A DNA stretch of 64,000 nt, from contig CM045759.1 of assembly GCA_025200525.1 (NCBI GenBank), positions 930,001 through 994,000 of the forward strand. The letters are read 5' to 3'. Shown here piece by piece: positions 23,500-35,273 of this stretch (position 1 is the first letter of the stretch; every line of letters starts with the position of its first letter). The DNA is from Camellia lanceoleosa. Lineage: Eukaryota; Streptophyta; Magnoliopsida; Ericales; Theaceae. The translations under genes and the position numbers were made by a program. Under the pieces are notes generated by a model that ran no database searches, had not been told where the DNA came from, and saw nothing but the letters and a program-made list of their open reading frames with translations.

Positions 23500-25823
23500 A
23501 CTTATGTGCTAGTTGGAATTTTTAGAATTTTATGGTATGTTTAATTAAAATTTGATCCAGAACGATTGAATTAGATTAATTTGATGCCCACTTACTTAGC
23601 CTTATTTACTTATCATTATGTAAGCCTATATAAGGCTTTTTTATATGCCTTCACTCTTGTTTTTATATATTTCATCACATTTTGAGCTCACTTACACACA
23701 CCAACGTGAGAAAGAGTAAGAGGGAGGTAGACTTGAGTTCAACCAAAAGGGACTTGCTAGAGAATTGAAGAGAACTAAGGAAGATTAGCTTGATCACTCA
23801 AGAATTGGTCTACTTGAAGCTCAATTGAGAAGTTTAGGTGAGTACTCAAGCTTTTGATAGTATAATTAAGTTAACCAACTCATGAATTCAAAAGAAATCC
23901 TATTGGGAAGCAAGAATTAAGCTTAGATAGTTGACTTTGAGAGTGTATCATGCATGCATGCATGCATGCATAGTTTTCATAATTTGGTAAATTGATTTTC
24001 AAAAATCTCCACATGCATGTCTATACTTGGGTTTTGTTCAAGGAACTCAACATGTTTTTGACCCAAACATCTCATTTGCTCATCATTTGGAAACTTAAAG
24101 CTCGATCACTCCATACATGTCATATTCATGTCATGTTTTCACAAGTCAAGTTTGAATTTGCTCAATTGTCAAGCTTATGGGCCTTGATTTCATGAAATGA
24201 TCTTTAATTCTCAATGTTTTTCAAGTCTAGACAAGTTTCCTCAAGTTTTTGGCCAAAATGATGAGTTTTGAGGTGTTGAATCCAAGATTTGCAACTGGGA
24301 GGCGAATCTGGAAAACCCAAAATTTGCACCATCAGCTCGAGCGACAGAGTCTGCGCTCAAGCGGCCACCTTTGTTTTTGCATTTCCACTCGAGTGACCAA
24401 AAGTTCACTCGAGCATGAAATACATGCTCCCAAAAGTTTCATGTTTTTGCAAACCGCTCAAGCGGGAACATGAGCCTCACGCTCGAGCGGTCATCGAGCG
24501 TCCGTCGGGCATGAAAATCACATAACCAGTACTTTTTCAAAATTTGCAGAGTGCTCGAGTGTGGGAAGTTGCGCTTGAGCATCCCCTCACTTATTGCATG
24601 TCCGCTTGAGCGGGGACCCTATTTTCAAAAAATTTGACCAAGTGTTTTTATATGCATTTTTGCTTCCTCATTCCATCCTAGGCATTCCTAGGCCATGATT
24701 GAGACACCATAATGAGAATAAAGGCTAGAAACACACTAAGAACAATGGAATAAGTTATGTACACTCCAAGCGTGTGTTTCAATGTATGTATCTATTATGT
24801 TATGTAGGTCATGCGCCGCAAGACATCTGACTTGTTTATTCTGTCTGTTTACCTTGGAGCCTCTGTTATCAGTGAGTAATAACTTTGTAAGGCTATGTTC
24901 AATTTATAAGTATTTTCTGAATGATATAAGATGACCTGTTTTCAGAAATATTATTTTATGTATGAATGAATGGTTGTCTAATGTTTATGAAATGTATTCG
25001 TGGCATTCTTAGCTTCAAATGACATATGTTATCTGTTCTATTACGTTCCAATTATGGGTTAACTGTACATCTCATAAGCCAACTGTTATGGATCCTTATG
25101 TGTACATCCCATTTATGGGCCAACTGTACGTCTCATGAGCCAACTGTACCGTCTCCGTGCACGTGAGTCAACTGTATGCCTTTATGGCCGTTCCTTTATG
25201 GGTCAACTGTTTCTGCTAATGCTAATGAATGTGCCACGTATGGTTAACTGCAAGTTTTAATTATGAATATGACTATGAAACTGTATCTGTTATGTACTAT
25301 GATTTCTGACGACTATTGAATTCTGTTTTCTGTAACTGTTATGGACAACATTCATTAAACCTCTTTACTCTATTATTCTTCACTGGACTCCAGCTCACTA
25401 TTTCTATTATGCATGTAGGCGAGCAGGCACGTGACCAGGCCCAGAGATGACAGCCTATGTTTCTATTTTTTCAGCCAACTACCGTGTCTCCTGAGGAGGT
25501 TCCTTTTGAGAGGATTATTGTTAAGGCTTTAGTTGAGCTTGTTTTGTATATCTGTACTTGGGCTTAAGTACCCTTTAACCCTATCTGTGTAATTGAGTGA
25601 CGTAAGACTGATGTATTTTTGACGTCACATCTGTATATATATAAGTTTGTTTTGAAAATTTATGTCCCATGTATGTCTGCACAACTCTATGGACTATGTT
25701 AATTTTGTATATTTTCTTCCGCAGCCCTTATCTTATGTTATTCCGTTCAGAGGCCTTTGGTAATCCCAGGATTACTGGCCAGTTACGACACTAAACCCAT
25801 AGGGGCGGGTTTGGGTTGTGACA
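23500..25823 (+). repeat. gypsy-type LTR (left edge approximate)
   Basis: A TATATAAGG box (about 23622-23632) is followed by a leader-like stretch. Further on come an (ATGC)n run at 23951-23970, a cluster of GCTCGAGCG-like motifs (24335-24610), and a CAACTGT-containing phrase recurring about eight times (25050-25215). The unit ends GGGGCGGGTTTGGGTTGTGACA at 25823, the typical end of large chromovirus-type LTRs. Immediately after it the ULP1-like gene resumes. No internal domains adjoin it, so it is a solo LTR or the 3' end of a truncated element. Confidence 0.5.
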
Positions 25824-26460
25824 AGCAAAGCGACCACACATCCAGTCACTTTCTCCGGCGTGCTGTGGAAATCCCTAACATAACACATCAATGAGCTACG
25901 TATCGCTCCACACCAATCGTATAACTTCATTGCTTCCAAATTTTCAACATACCGGATATATGTCCAACTAATTGTCTCTCTGGAGTTCGCAAAAAACTTC
26001 CCACAAACATACAGGCATAACAATTTTGCTACGTCCTCATGATCACGTGGGGTGTCTCCCGCTGATGCATCAGTCAACATATCCCTAACAAGTTTTGCAG
26101 TAATTCGACTCGTTCCTCCATACCTACGCTGCACAAAATTCGATGGCGGCATCGGTCTTAGCGTCAAATCGAGGAAAGCATCCCCACTTGCAATCCAAAT
26201 AACAACTTGATGTCCTCATCTGTTAGATCAACATTCTAGCCACCAATAACAAACTTTCCATGCCGTATGTTGTACGTTTTTATAATGCTGACCACCAAAT
26301 CATCTCCCTTTTCTGAATTCCATGTGATCAAGCTAATTTATCAATATCGCTTCATACATCAGCCAAAAGGGGGTTTTCCTCAAATGCACGAGATGTTTGA
26401 TCGAAAATTTAGACGTGCCTTCGGACGTCTACGTGAACCCCCCGAATAGTCACCACCTTC
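25824..26460 (-). pseudogene. Kaonashi ULP1-like gene, N-terminal part
   Basis: The minus strand reads SEKGDDLVVSIIKTYNIRHG (about 26322-26263), then VDLTDEDIKLLFGLQV (about 26230-26180). After a frame change it gives YGGTSRITAKLVRDML and KLLCLYVCGKFFANS, then WTYIRYVENLEAMKLYDWCG and TGCVVALL at the 25824 edge. This resembles the all-helical plant domain (DUF1985/mobile-domain-like) that precedes ULP1 peptidases in plant transposon proteins. The conserved block stops exactly at the LTR end, so the 21828-25823 insertion separated it from the protease part. An internal stop (FVIGG followed by TAG) and a frame shift mark decay. Confidence 0.6.
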
Positions 26461-28349
26461 TTTCTGATTGAACAACACACGCCCTGGCATCTTTATTCGT
26501 TTTTCCTGCGTCTACGTCAACACTAACGCTTCTTGCCATTGGCGTTCACATGAACGTGTCCACGAGCTAGCGCCACTTCCACGCCTTGCAAAATGGATCA
26601 ACAAAGTTACAAACACATAATACACATAAAAAAATTACAAAACAGCAAGACCTCTAACCAATCCATACCACCCTAGCATAATTACAAGGAAACCAAAGTT
26701 TAGTGTATGCATGCATGCATATGGATTTTATCATTTTCCCTAACTGTAACAAATGTGGAATGAAAAGTACACTCCAAACAAAACAATACAACCAACCAAG
26801 GGTGGATGTCCAACTTGGACTGACAACTCACGCACCCATACCACATCATGGCTCCCACTACATATCATTGCCAAAAAAACAAACTCCCCAAACTCAAACA
26901 CCTCACATAACCGCACCTACAGCGTTCCCCAAAGAAAAAGGACACGTACGCAACCCCAAACATATGCATCCACATGAAACGGCGCATCCTACATTAAGAA
27001 CCACAATAGTACATTAGCATTTCACTCATCCCATGAAACACAAATCACACACACAAAAAAAAAAAAAAAAAAAAACCCACCCCACAACAAACACCAGAGA
27101 TCTAGTCCTGCAAAACTGCCCAGCCAACCAACATACCCATTTACATACTTGTACGCCACCTAACATAACCTGCTTTATGTGCCCACAATTCGTGCATGTC
27201 GCACCAGACCCCATTTCACTAACAATCAGTACCAACCTAATAAACCACATTACTAAACTTTGCAACCGATGAACGTATCTAATATTGGGCCTACAAAATG
27301 TGACATCGTACCCACATACCCTTATTGTCCACAAACCCCAACCCACTAAAAATGAAACAACCCACATTCACCGTACACTACTACCCCACACAAATGAGAC
27401 AACACCACCTAGCCTAACAGCATCCACAACAAAATTGTCCATCCATACCATCGTGTCTTACATTAATATAATTCTTTAAGGCCATAAAGGCAACAACAAC
27501 AACGTATTCAACAACAAATTACCAAAACCACCATAATGTCAGCATCAGATGTTAACCAAACAACAAAAGCACAAATTTACAAATCAAATGTGGCAAACAA
27601 TTTCACAGACCATTACTAACACTATTACAAAACAATTTACATATGATACAGTAGTGAACAACAGTATCTCTCACTCCAACTTACTTTTCGCAGACATTGA
27701 TGAAACGGAAGAAGACGTCCAAGGTTCTCTCCGAAACAGATCGACCACCCACGTAGCCACGCCCATGCTAGGGTTTATTGAACAACAAAATACAACCCTA
27801 ACCCCACCACCACCCACACAAATTTGACCTACAAATTAATTCGTATACAATCCTTGAAATCACGTTGGTGGGATTCGGCAAGACGTATTTGAATTTCAAA
27901 ATCTACAGTAATGGCAATCGCGAAATAAGGAAGGGTTTCTGTCAAAAATCACCAATTCGATTACTTTCCATTTGGGGATTATCCCTATTTTGTAGACAGG
28001 GTCGGTTTGTCATAAACGGGCCGAAAATCCAGAACGGTTCACTACGACTGCTTATTCGTGTTCACGTCACGCGCGACTCACAACATCCCACTATGCGCAT
28101 CCCACAAAACTACAAAACTCTATAATGGTACTAGTGCGCTTTTCCAGATCAACGTGGAACCCACACACCCATTCACTCTGCCCACACAACCAATAGCAAT
28201 ACCAGTGGCAAATAAGTCAACAACCAATTTAAGAGACTATTTCGTCACTAAGAAAACATTTAGGACCATACAGATTACAAGTTCACAAAATGGGATTTAC
28301 CGGTCAATTCCCCTTTTTTTAATGACCTTTTAATTTTTAAACTTTTTTG
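26461..28349. other. rest of the MULE: A/C-rich DNA and probable right end
   Basis: The strand bias of 18030-20740 returns at about 26590-27640 (A/C-rich plus strand, with an A-run at 27055-27075). No reliable frame is seen. The right terminal inverted repeat probably lies near 28300-28330, but its left partner has been lost at the Tat1 junction, so it cannot be fixed. Confidence 0.4.
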
Positions 28350-28640
28350 ATAGGTTGCCAAACAAAAGCTGGAAGGACTTGTAAATTTAATTGTTGTTTA
28401 GCAATAATTTTTTTGCCTAAATAAATACAAAAGACAAAATAGGTTAAATAAGTTAATAAAATAAAATGTCACATTTAAATTATAATTATTTTATTTTTTT
28501 TCTCACAATAATCACATCCAAATAAAAAAAATAAAAATTCTTTTTAAACCAAACTAATTTAACTAGATTAAATTAATAAAAAAAAATAAGCTAAATTAAT
28601 TCTTCCAAACGAATGCTCAACTCAGGGCTCCGAAAACAAC
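28350..28640. repeat. dispersed AT-rich repeat, copy 1
   Basis: The segment ataaaataaaatgtcaca...attattttattttt (about 28455-28500) and its flanks match 54265-54330 in order, differing by scattered substitutions. This suggests two copies of one non-coding repeat family. Ends are not defined. Confidence 0.4.
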
Positions 28641-30259
28641 ATCAACAAAACCCAAAACAATCAAACTTAAGTGTCTGTATGAGAATAATGGAAAAGAAGA
28701 TGAGTGATCAAAAAGCAACCCCAGAAGACAAGGCAATTAACAGTGCAGCTGATTGACCTTTGTGGTTGGTTCATCATGCTTTATATCATTCATGTCCAAA
28801 AAGTTTGGCTTACCATTTTGTCTAAGGTTTTTATATAGTGAGAATTATCTAAATTTCAAGTTTTATTATATATAAAAGGTAAGTTAATTTTTTTTCATCA
28901 ATTACAATTTAAAATATGATAAAAGTATTATTAATTAAAATTTTATTAGCCACCTCTTTCACCACCTCACATTATTACAATTAGTGTTACAATTAGTATC
29001 AGTCACTATTGACCATCATTTGTCGGTATCAACCATCTATTGACTGTAAATTTTTGTGGCGATAATTTTATGGTGACCACCAATAGTTGCCGGTGACGGA
29101 CTATCTAACAACTATTTTTAGGCAAGAATTTATGATAATCATTTTCTTAAAACTCTCCACACCCTTCTCCGATGACTATCTCTTCCAACAATTTAATGCG
29201 GCCACCACCTTCATAAACTCTTCCTATCATCACACTGTTTTAGTGACAGATTTATATTTAAAAAGTCAACAAGATTTTATTATTTGACACACATTTGTAC
29301 CACTAAATTTGAGATTTTTAACACTCAAATTTAAAATTATTGTCCTTCAATTTTAAATTTTATTTTCTATATAGACTAAAATTTTATTGTTCAAAACAAT
29401 GAACAAAGAAAAATTCATGTACACAATCATGTAGAAATTATCTTTTAAGTTTACATTAAAACAAATAGAGTACTTAAAACGAAATATATATATATATATA
29501 TATTTTTGTTAACATATGCCCTAAAGATACATGTTAAGGAATCATTAAATTAGTATAATTACCTCCACTTGTATCGGGGAAAATTATTCAATAATCTCAA
29601 AACATCACGTGGCCATACTCCAAACTAATCACCAATTACTTAGCCTCATGTTGTTCCTCATCCCCAACATAAATCGTGAGCTCCTATCCCTCTCTACCAA
29701 TCAAACCTTATGGAGCACCACATGTCCATACTCCGGAAATACTGAATAATCACCCTTGTATAGGAAGTTGTGAAAACTTAAATGCGGTCTAAATTAAATA
29801 GTTATTTTTTATAATAAGACCAAAACACCCTTATTGTTTTTCTTTTTCATTTTATTTACTTTTTTGGTATATAAATAATTTATAAAAGTCTGAAAACATT
29901 TTTTTCTTTGTATTTATTTTTATTAAATTAATTTTTAAAATTTCAAAATAAATTTTAAAAATTCAACCAAACAAAAATAATTTTCAAGTCTTTCTAATTT
30001 GGATTAACTTGGTATAAAAATAATGAAAGATACAACACATAAAATTAAAATTAAAAGAGACGATAAATGGTAAATAATTGAATAATCCTAAAAGCTTATT
30101 GGGCTTTCACCTGACAATTTTAGTTTTTTTTTTTAACTTTTATTTAATTAATTATTTTTTTAACTTTACATTGTAATAGTTAAAAGCTTACCATCAATTT
30201 CATATGCCAAGAATGGGGTATTTTTGCCCACAATATCAAATTTATTAACTTTTTGAAAA
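28641..30259. other. no gene recognised; AT-rich intergenic DNA
   Basis: Open frames are short and low in complexity. A hairpin-forming phrase (aacatatgccctaaagatacatgtt, centred near 29526) resembles one near 31727 and may mark a miniature element, but ends were not established. Confidence 0.35.
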
Positions 30260-31628
30260 GAGTATTGCTATTAGTACCTCATAAATTATTTTGGACCCCT
30301 CAATTTTTAACATTTTTTTTATTACAGTAATAATCTCAAATAAAATTATTAAAAAGGACATCATTAATTTTGGAACACTCTATCTCACAATTAAACTTAT
30401 ACACCTACTACATCATGAATTAAGGTTTATGAGAGCACTCACCTCTATCACCACCCATCCATCTTTTCCAAATCCTACCTTCAAAACCTACCCACCCTCA
30501 GCGATAATAGTGGCAACCATTTGACTACCTACACTTCTTCGACAATAACAATAAATGGAAGCTTTTCTAGTAACTACAACTCCATAAGACGAGAGGAGTT
30601 TAACAATAAAACCTTAGAGGAGGTTCGTAGCTTTGATGTTGTTCTTAGTTTAGAGGAAATTGACCTTATAAGGGTAAGTTTCTCGAAAAAAAATGACAAA
30701 AATAGTAAAATATGTTCGTCATTTTTTGGGAACTGAACTCTTGAACATATTACCGAAATTCGAGAACATAGGCCCAAACATTGTTTATTTATTCGGGAAC
30801 TAGTAACTGAACATTTGTTATTTGTTCGGGAATGTAGGTCCGAACATGAAAATTTCTTAAAACATTGCACGGTCAAAATTGTCAACGCTTGTAGAAGTTT
30901 TCATTTTTTCAAGTTTGGGAATACAAGCCTGAACATTACTTATTTGTTCGGGAATGCAGGTCTGAACATGAAAATTTGTTCAGATATTTCAAATTTTCAT
31001 TTCAAACTTTTATATTTCATGTTGTTCCTCATCAACGACAAACAAACTTTTATATTTCAAATAAGTAATGTTCGGGAATGCAGGTCTGAACATGAAAATT
31101 TCTTTAACACATTAAATGGTCAAAATTTTTAACACTTGTAGAAGTTATCGAAAGTAATCCAAATCCATTATCAGGTTCAAAAGTTATTCCTTCATCGCGT
31201 AGCTTTGAGAATATTGTTGCGTAGTTCTCTGCTGAACTCTCAATTTTTATAATATCTACCAACAAAACCAACCAAACTAATTAATATAATTTTTTTCCTG
31301 CAAGAGAAGAAATTATTACGAGAAAATTAAGAAATTATGCATATATATATATAGAGAGAGAGAATATCAACTGTAACAATGGTGGAAGAGGCAACACAGA
31401 TAGTAATCACATTGGCTTTTCTTCTTCTTGTTGGGTTTGTTAAGATTTTTTGGAATATGGGTTTTTTTTGGGTGTGGAGGGTGTGCATCAATGAGTGAAA
31501 TGTTTTCATCAGGATAATTTTAGTATTATGTGAAGGGGAAGAAATTTTGAGGGTTTCAAAATTTATAAGTGGGAGCCCAAAAAAATGAGGGGTCCAAAAT
31601 AATTCATAGGGTGTCAATAGTACCACTC
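30260..31628. mobile_element. non-autonomous Mutator-like element with 9-bp target duplication
   Basis: The termini GAGTATTGCTATTAGTACC and (reverse complement of the right end) GAGTGGTACTATTGACACC extend into an approximately 49-base inverted repeat sharing AATTATTTTGGACCCCTC. The element is flanked by perfect 9-base direct repeats TTTTGAAAA (30251-30259 and 31629-31637). Nine-base duplications are the hallmark of Mutator-like transposition. The 1369-base interior encodes no transposase. It includes three copies of a phrase with GGGAATG(C/T)AGGTC near 30829, 30951 and 31073. Confidence 0.8.
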
Positions 31629-31896
31629 TTTTGAAAAACATTAAATTTATGTATTCTTTTTTTCAACATTCCCCATACTAGTGAAAGTAGGTAAAGTTAA
31701 TTATTGCTTTCTTAACATCTGCCCTCAGGGCACATGTTAAACAAAATCCTAACAAGATCATATATATATATAGGGAATTTAGTCAAAATTTCCTCACAAT
31801 AAAACCTTAATACATTAAGGATAAGTAAAAAAAGTTTTCTTGAAAAATTCAATACACAATATTATTATCAAAATATCTTTTGCGATAAATTTAATA

Positions 31897-32312
31897 TTTT
31901 AAACTTAAAATGATATAACTTTTTATCTAGAAGTTGGTTTTTAATAAAACTAGTCTTTTATAGAATCCCCTCAACAAGATCTATCAAATAAGATTTAGAT
32001 TGGCTATGAAATTCTTTTTAAAAAAAATAAAAAATAAAAAATAAAACTAAAAAAACCTCATAATTGACGTAAAATTTTATTGTGAACTAATTTTACTGTG
32101 ATTTACAATAAAAAAAAATTTTGAGAACAAGAGTAAAATTTTATTATTGATATTAGTTTCAACAAGAAAAAAAATTATGATTTTTTTTATAAAGAATTTC
32201 ATAGCCAACATGAATATTGTTTAATAGATCTTAACGAGAGGATTTTAAAACTACTAATTTTATTAAAAACCAATATATATTAGAAATTACATCATTTTAA
32301 AGTTTGAAATAT
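31897..32312. mobile_element. foldback element (long inverted repeat)
   Basis: The left arm (about 31897-32030) and right arm (about 32180-32312) are inverted copies of roughly 125 bases. Both contain GGTTTTTAATAAAA and GGCTATGAAATTCTTT blocks in matching order, with scattered mismatches and a spacer of about 150 bases. There is no coding capacity. The class (MITE or foldback) is unclear because I found no confident target duplication. RNA from it would form a long hairpin. Confidence 0.65.
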
Positions 32313-32488
32313 AAAAGTAGTTGCTAAAGGTAAAAATTGCTTATAAAAATGAAAACAAATTTGTTTGTCGTTGATGAAAGAGGTGCCTCTTCTTACGGAA
32401 ACGTACAAATTAAAAAAGTTTGGACTATCCTTTTCACTTTAAAGGGGACCAATGAGAGACTTTTGGCGAAATATTCCATATATAAAAA

Positions 32489-32719
32489 GGGAGAATTCTA
32501 TAATACACATCACATACCATATGCACCATTAGTTACGACATTTTCTTCTTTAGTTATAACATTATTTTGAAATATTTGGTTATGCCTCAGGTAGTATTTG
32601 ATTATGACCTTTTTTTTTTAGTTATAACTCAAAAAATATGAAATTATACCATTTTATTTTTTAGTTATAAGGTGCATATGATACATATCATTTGAGCGGT
32701 GTGTACCATAGTCTTTCCC
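32489..32719. mobile_element. 231-bp MITE, probably hAT-type
   Basis: The ends GGGAGAATTCTATAATACAC and GGGAAAGACTATGGTACAC (right end reversed) pair, and the inverted repeat continues to CATATGCACC on both sides. Flanking 8-base direct repeats are tataaaaa and tataaaga (one difference), consistent with the 8-base duplication of hAT elements. Confidence 0.6.
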
Positions 32720-32927
32720 TATAAAGAGAGATTGAGCATAGATATGAGGTCGTTGATTTCAAATCTAAGATCCTTAGTTTTTAATTTGTTTGAACTAGAA
32801 TAAAATTTTACTGTTTCAAATTTATGCCAAAATCAAAGTAAAATTTTATTATCTGAAATATTAAATAATTTTCCATGCATTCTATCACGTAAAAATTGAT
32901 TTTAAGTTAATGTTTACGCGAGGTATC

Positions 32928-34869
32928 TATAGCGACCCCGGTCTTTTCCCATTTGAGTATTGTATCCGGACTTATGTTCCGTGGATTCCGTTGCCATATT
33001 ATTGTCGTTGTTGTCCTTGATTCCTTATTCTTTGGTTATAAGATGTTTTGGGTAGGTTGATTACAGGTTGGTTGAGTCTAGAAACCAATTCTTGATGTCC
33101 AGTTTTTAGCTTGGTCGGCGAAGCTTCTTCGCTTCGGCGAGGTCCTTCTTTTTGGTTAAATCGCCGGCGAACCTTTCTTATTTCGGCGAGGTTGCGTCGA
33201 TGGTAGACTGAGGCGTGTTGTTGGCTCGGCGAGCTTTCTTCTTCGAGCGAGATGGTTTGTCTTTGGCTCGGCGAGCTTCTTTTCGCTCGGCGAGGTCATT
33301 TCTGTGTCGGTCGCTCGGCGGCCGGTCTTCCTTCGGCGAGCTTTGTCCGATATTTAAACGCGGCAGCAGGATTTTAGGCGATTTCTCATTCTTTTTATCC
33401 CAAACCCTAAAGTCCGACTTTTCTTCTTCTCTAAACACCTTTTCTCCTAGGTTTGATCTAGTTAGGGTGTGTTTCTACCTAGTTCTTTTACAAATAAGAT
33501 AGAGGAGAGTGAGGGCTTTCATTTAATCTGAGCGAGTTATTGATTTGGAGCATTTTGGAGTTTGAGCATCTTCTTCATCTTCTCCTTTGGGTTCTTCCTT
33601 CGAGGTAGGGATTTCCTACTCCATTTATACGCTTTAATCCTAAGTGTTGGTATTTTGGTATATGGGGTAGTTTGGTAATTTTGGTATGTGGGGTAGTTTG
33701 GTAATTTTGGAGGAAACCTTAGGGTTTTGGTTTAGATTAATTTGTGTAATTAATTTAAAGGAATAAAGTGGAATTTGGTTTAATTCATGGGATTGAGTAG
33801 TTTAAATATTTACCTTTGGGAATGTTGAATTTACATTCATTGATGTATTTATTTCTCGCTTAGAAATAACTGTTTTGGGCTATCGGTGGAGGATAGCCAT
33901 TGATTGTTGTAGACCTTGCATGCGGCTTAGGTATAACTGGAATTGGGTCAATTGTTTGACCGTTGAGTTAATACAGAACATTTGTGTATTAATTATGTGT
34001 TGTATATGGCAATTTGCGTGTTTCATTGCATATGCATGTTGTTTGGAGAAGATAGGGGATGAACTCCACGGTTTAGGGGAAGATAGGGGATGGACCTCTA
34101 AACCGGATTTATTGGGAGGAGATAGGGATGGACTCAAAGAGCATCACTCTTATGTGTGCTTATTGATTAATAGGCATATGTCTATTTATTGTTGTTATGA
34201 TACATCACTAAAATGTGTATCGAGAGGGAAGTATGGAAGTGAATTGATTATGATTGATACAATACCAACATGTGTATTTGTTATGATTAGGTCTAACTTG
34301 AATTGTTATTCTGTTGAATTGGAAGTAATGATAATAAAAGATGAAGTCTGTTGAGTTATTTGGCGGTGTTACGAGCCATAAGTGGAAAGTAAAATGTGCC
34401 ATGGACAATGTGTCATAGCGTGTAGACATTCGTGTCATGAATATTGTCATTTGATTATAGTGTGTTAACCATGTATCAGATGCTAATACTTTAGTTAATT
34501 CTTATGATTGGTTTAGTATTTCTCTATTGGGCTGTGGCTCACCCTATATGGGAACTTTATTTTTCAGGTTCAGGTGGTTCACTCCCTCCAAGGACATAGC
34601 TTGTCAGGATTGGACTTGAAGATTTGTTTATTTATTTTTAGTTGTTTTATTTGAATAATGTAATCTTTCAAGCCTAGGGCTTTATCTGTTTCTGAGTTAG
34701 AACTCAGTGAATTGTGTCCAAGTGTTGGCTTGGCAAGATGTAAGCCTTTAGGGCATTTATTATGGTATTTCATTTCATGAGATTCGGATGATTGATGTAA
34801 TAAGATGCTTTCTTTTAATAATGCATGTTTTGTTTTATATTTAATGAGTTGGATTTTGAGGGCGTTACA
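32928..34869 (+). repeat. 5' LTR of a Tekay/Del-type chromovirus
   Basis: The 1942-base unit runs from TATAGCGACCCCGG to GAGGGCGTTACA. A primer site TGGTATCAGAGC follows three bases later (34873), and chromovirus gag-pol remnants lie downstream. A reversed copy at 43533-45312 fixes both ends independently. It contains CTCGGCGAGC repeated many times (33110-33350), and two related phrases on 'gataggggatg' (34050-34130). The ends TA...CA are non-canonical. Possible left target site: gtatc (32923-32927). Confidence 0.88.
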
Positions 34870-34872
34870 ACT

Positions 34873-34884
34873 TGGTATCAGAGC
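34873..34884 (+). other. primer binding site (initiator tRNA-Met type)
   Basis: TGGTATCAGAGC lies three bases after the LTR end at 34869, as in most plant chromoviruses. Confidence 0.9.
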
Positions 34885-35273
34885 GTACCGGGTTCGAATA
34901 CTTTGGGTACGTGGGAAGTGATTAGAATCACAATGGGGTCGTCTCGTTTGATAGAGACCTAGTGTAATGATTACATGCTTATTTGATAACATGTTTATGT
35001 GATTATGTGGGTATGGAATGTAGTTTCTGGGATATTGATGGGAACCTTGAGTCTCTGAAAGTCTTGTTGGAAAGGCACTTGATCAATGTTGTTTCCAACC
35101 GGAACTTTGGTGACGCCTCGGGACTGTCATTATCCAGGAATGAAATTCGTAGGTGCTTATGTGATTATGTGCTTACGTGGTGTGATTTATTGTTATCCAA
35201 CGTATTAAGACGCAAGTGTTATAGTTTTGGCACATTATTTAGAGTGCTAATGTCTCTGTTTCTTTTATTAGGA

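Noticed and set aside
26703..27827. Open frames in the second A/C-rich stretch
   Set aside because: Same reason: composition-driven frames without recognisable motifs or start context.
29087..29287. 66-codon open frame
   Set aside because: AT-rich, no motif and no homologous feature nearby.
33178..33502. Open frames in the chromovirus LTR rich in Arg, Ser and Lys
   Set aside because: They translate the CTCGGCGAGC-repeat zone of the LTR on both strands; LTR position explains the sequence.
33875..34354. 159-codon open frame
   Set aside because: It lies entirely inside the LTR defined by the solo copy and PBS; the reversed LTR copy (44172-44492) shows a similar frame with shifts.
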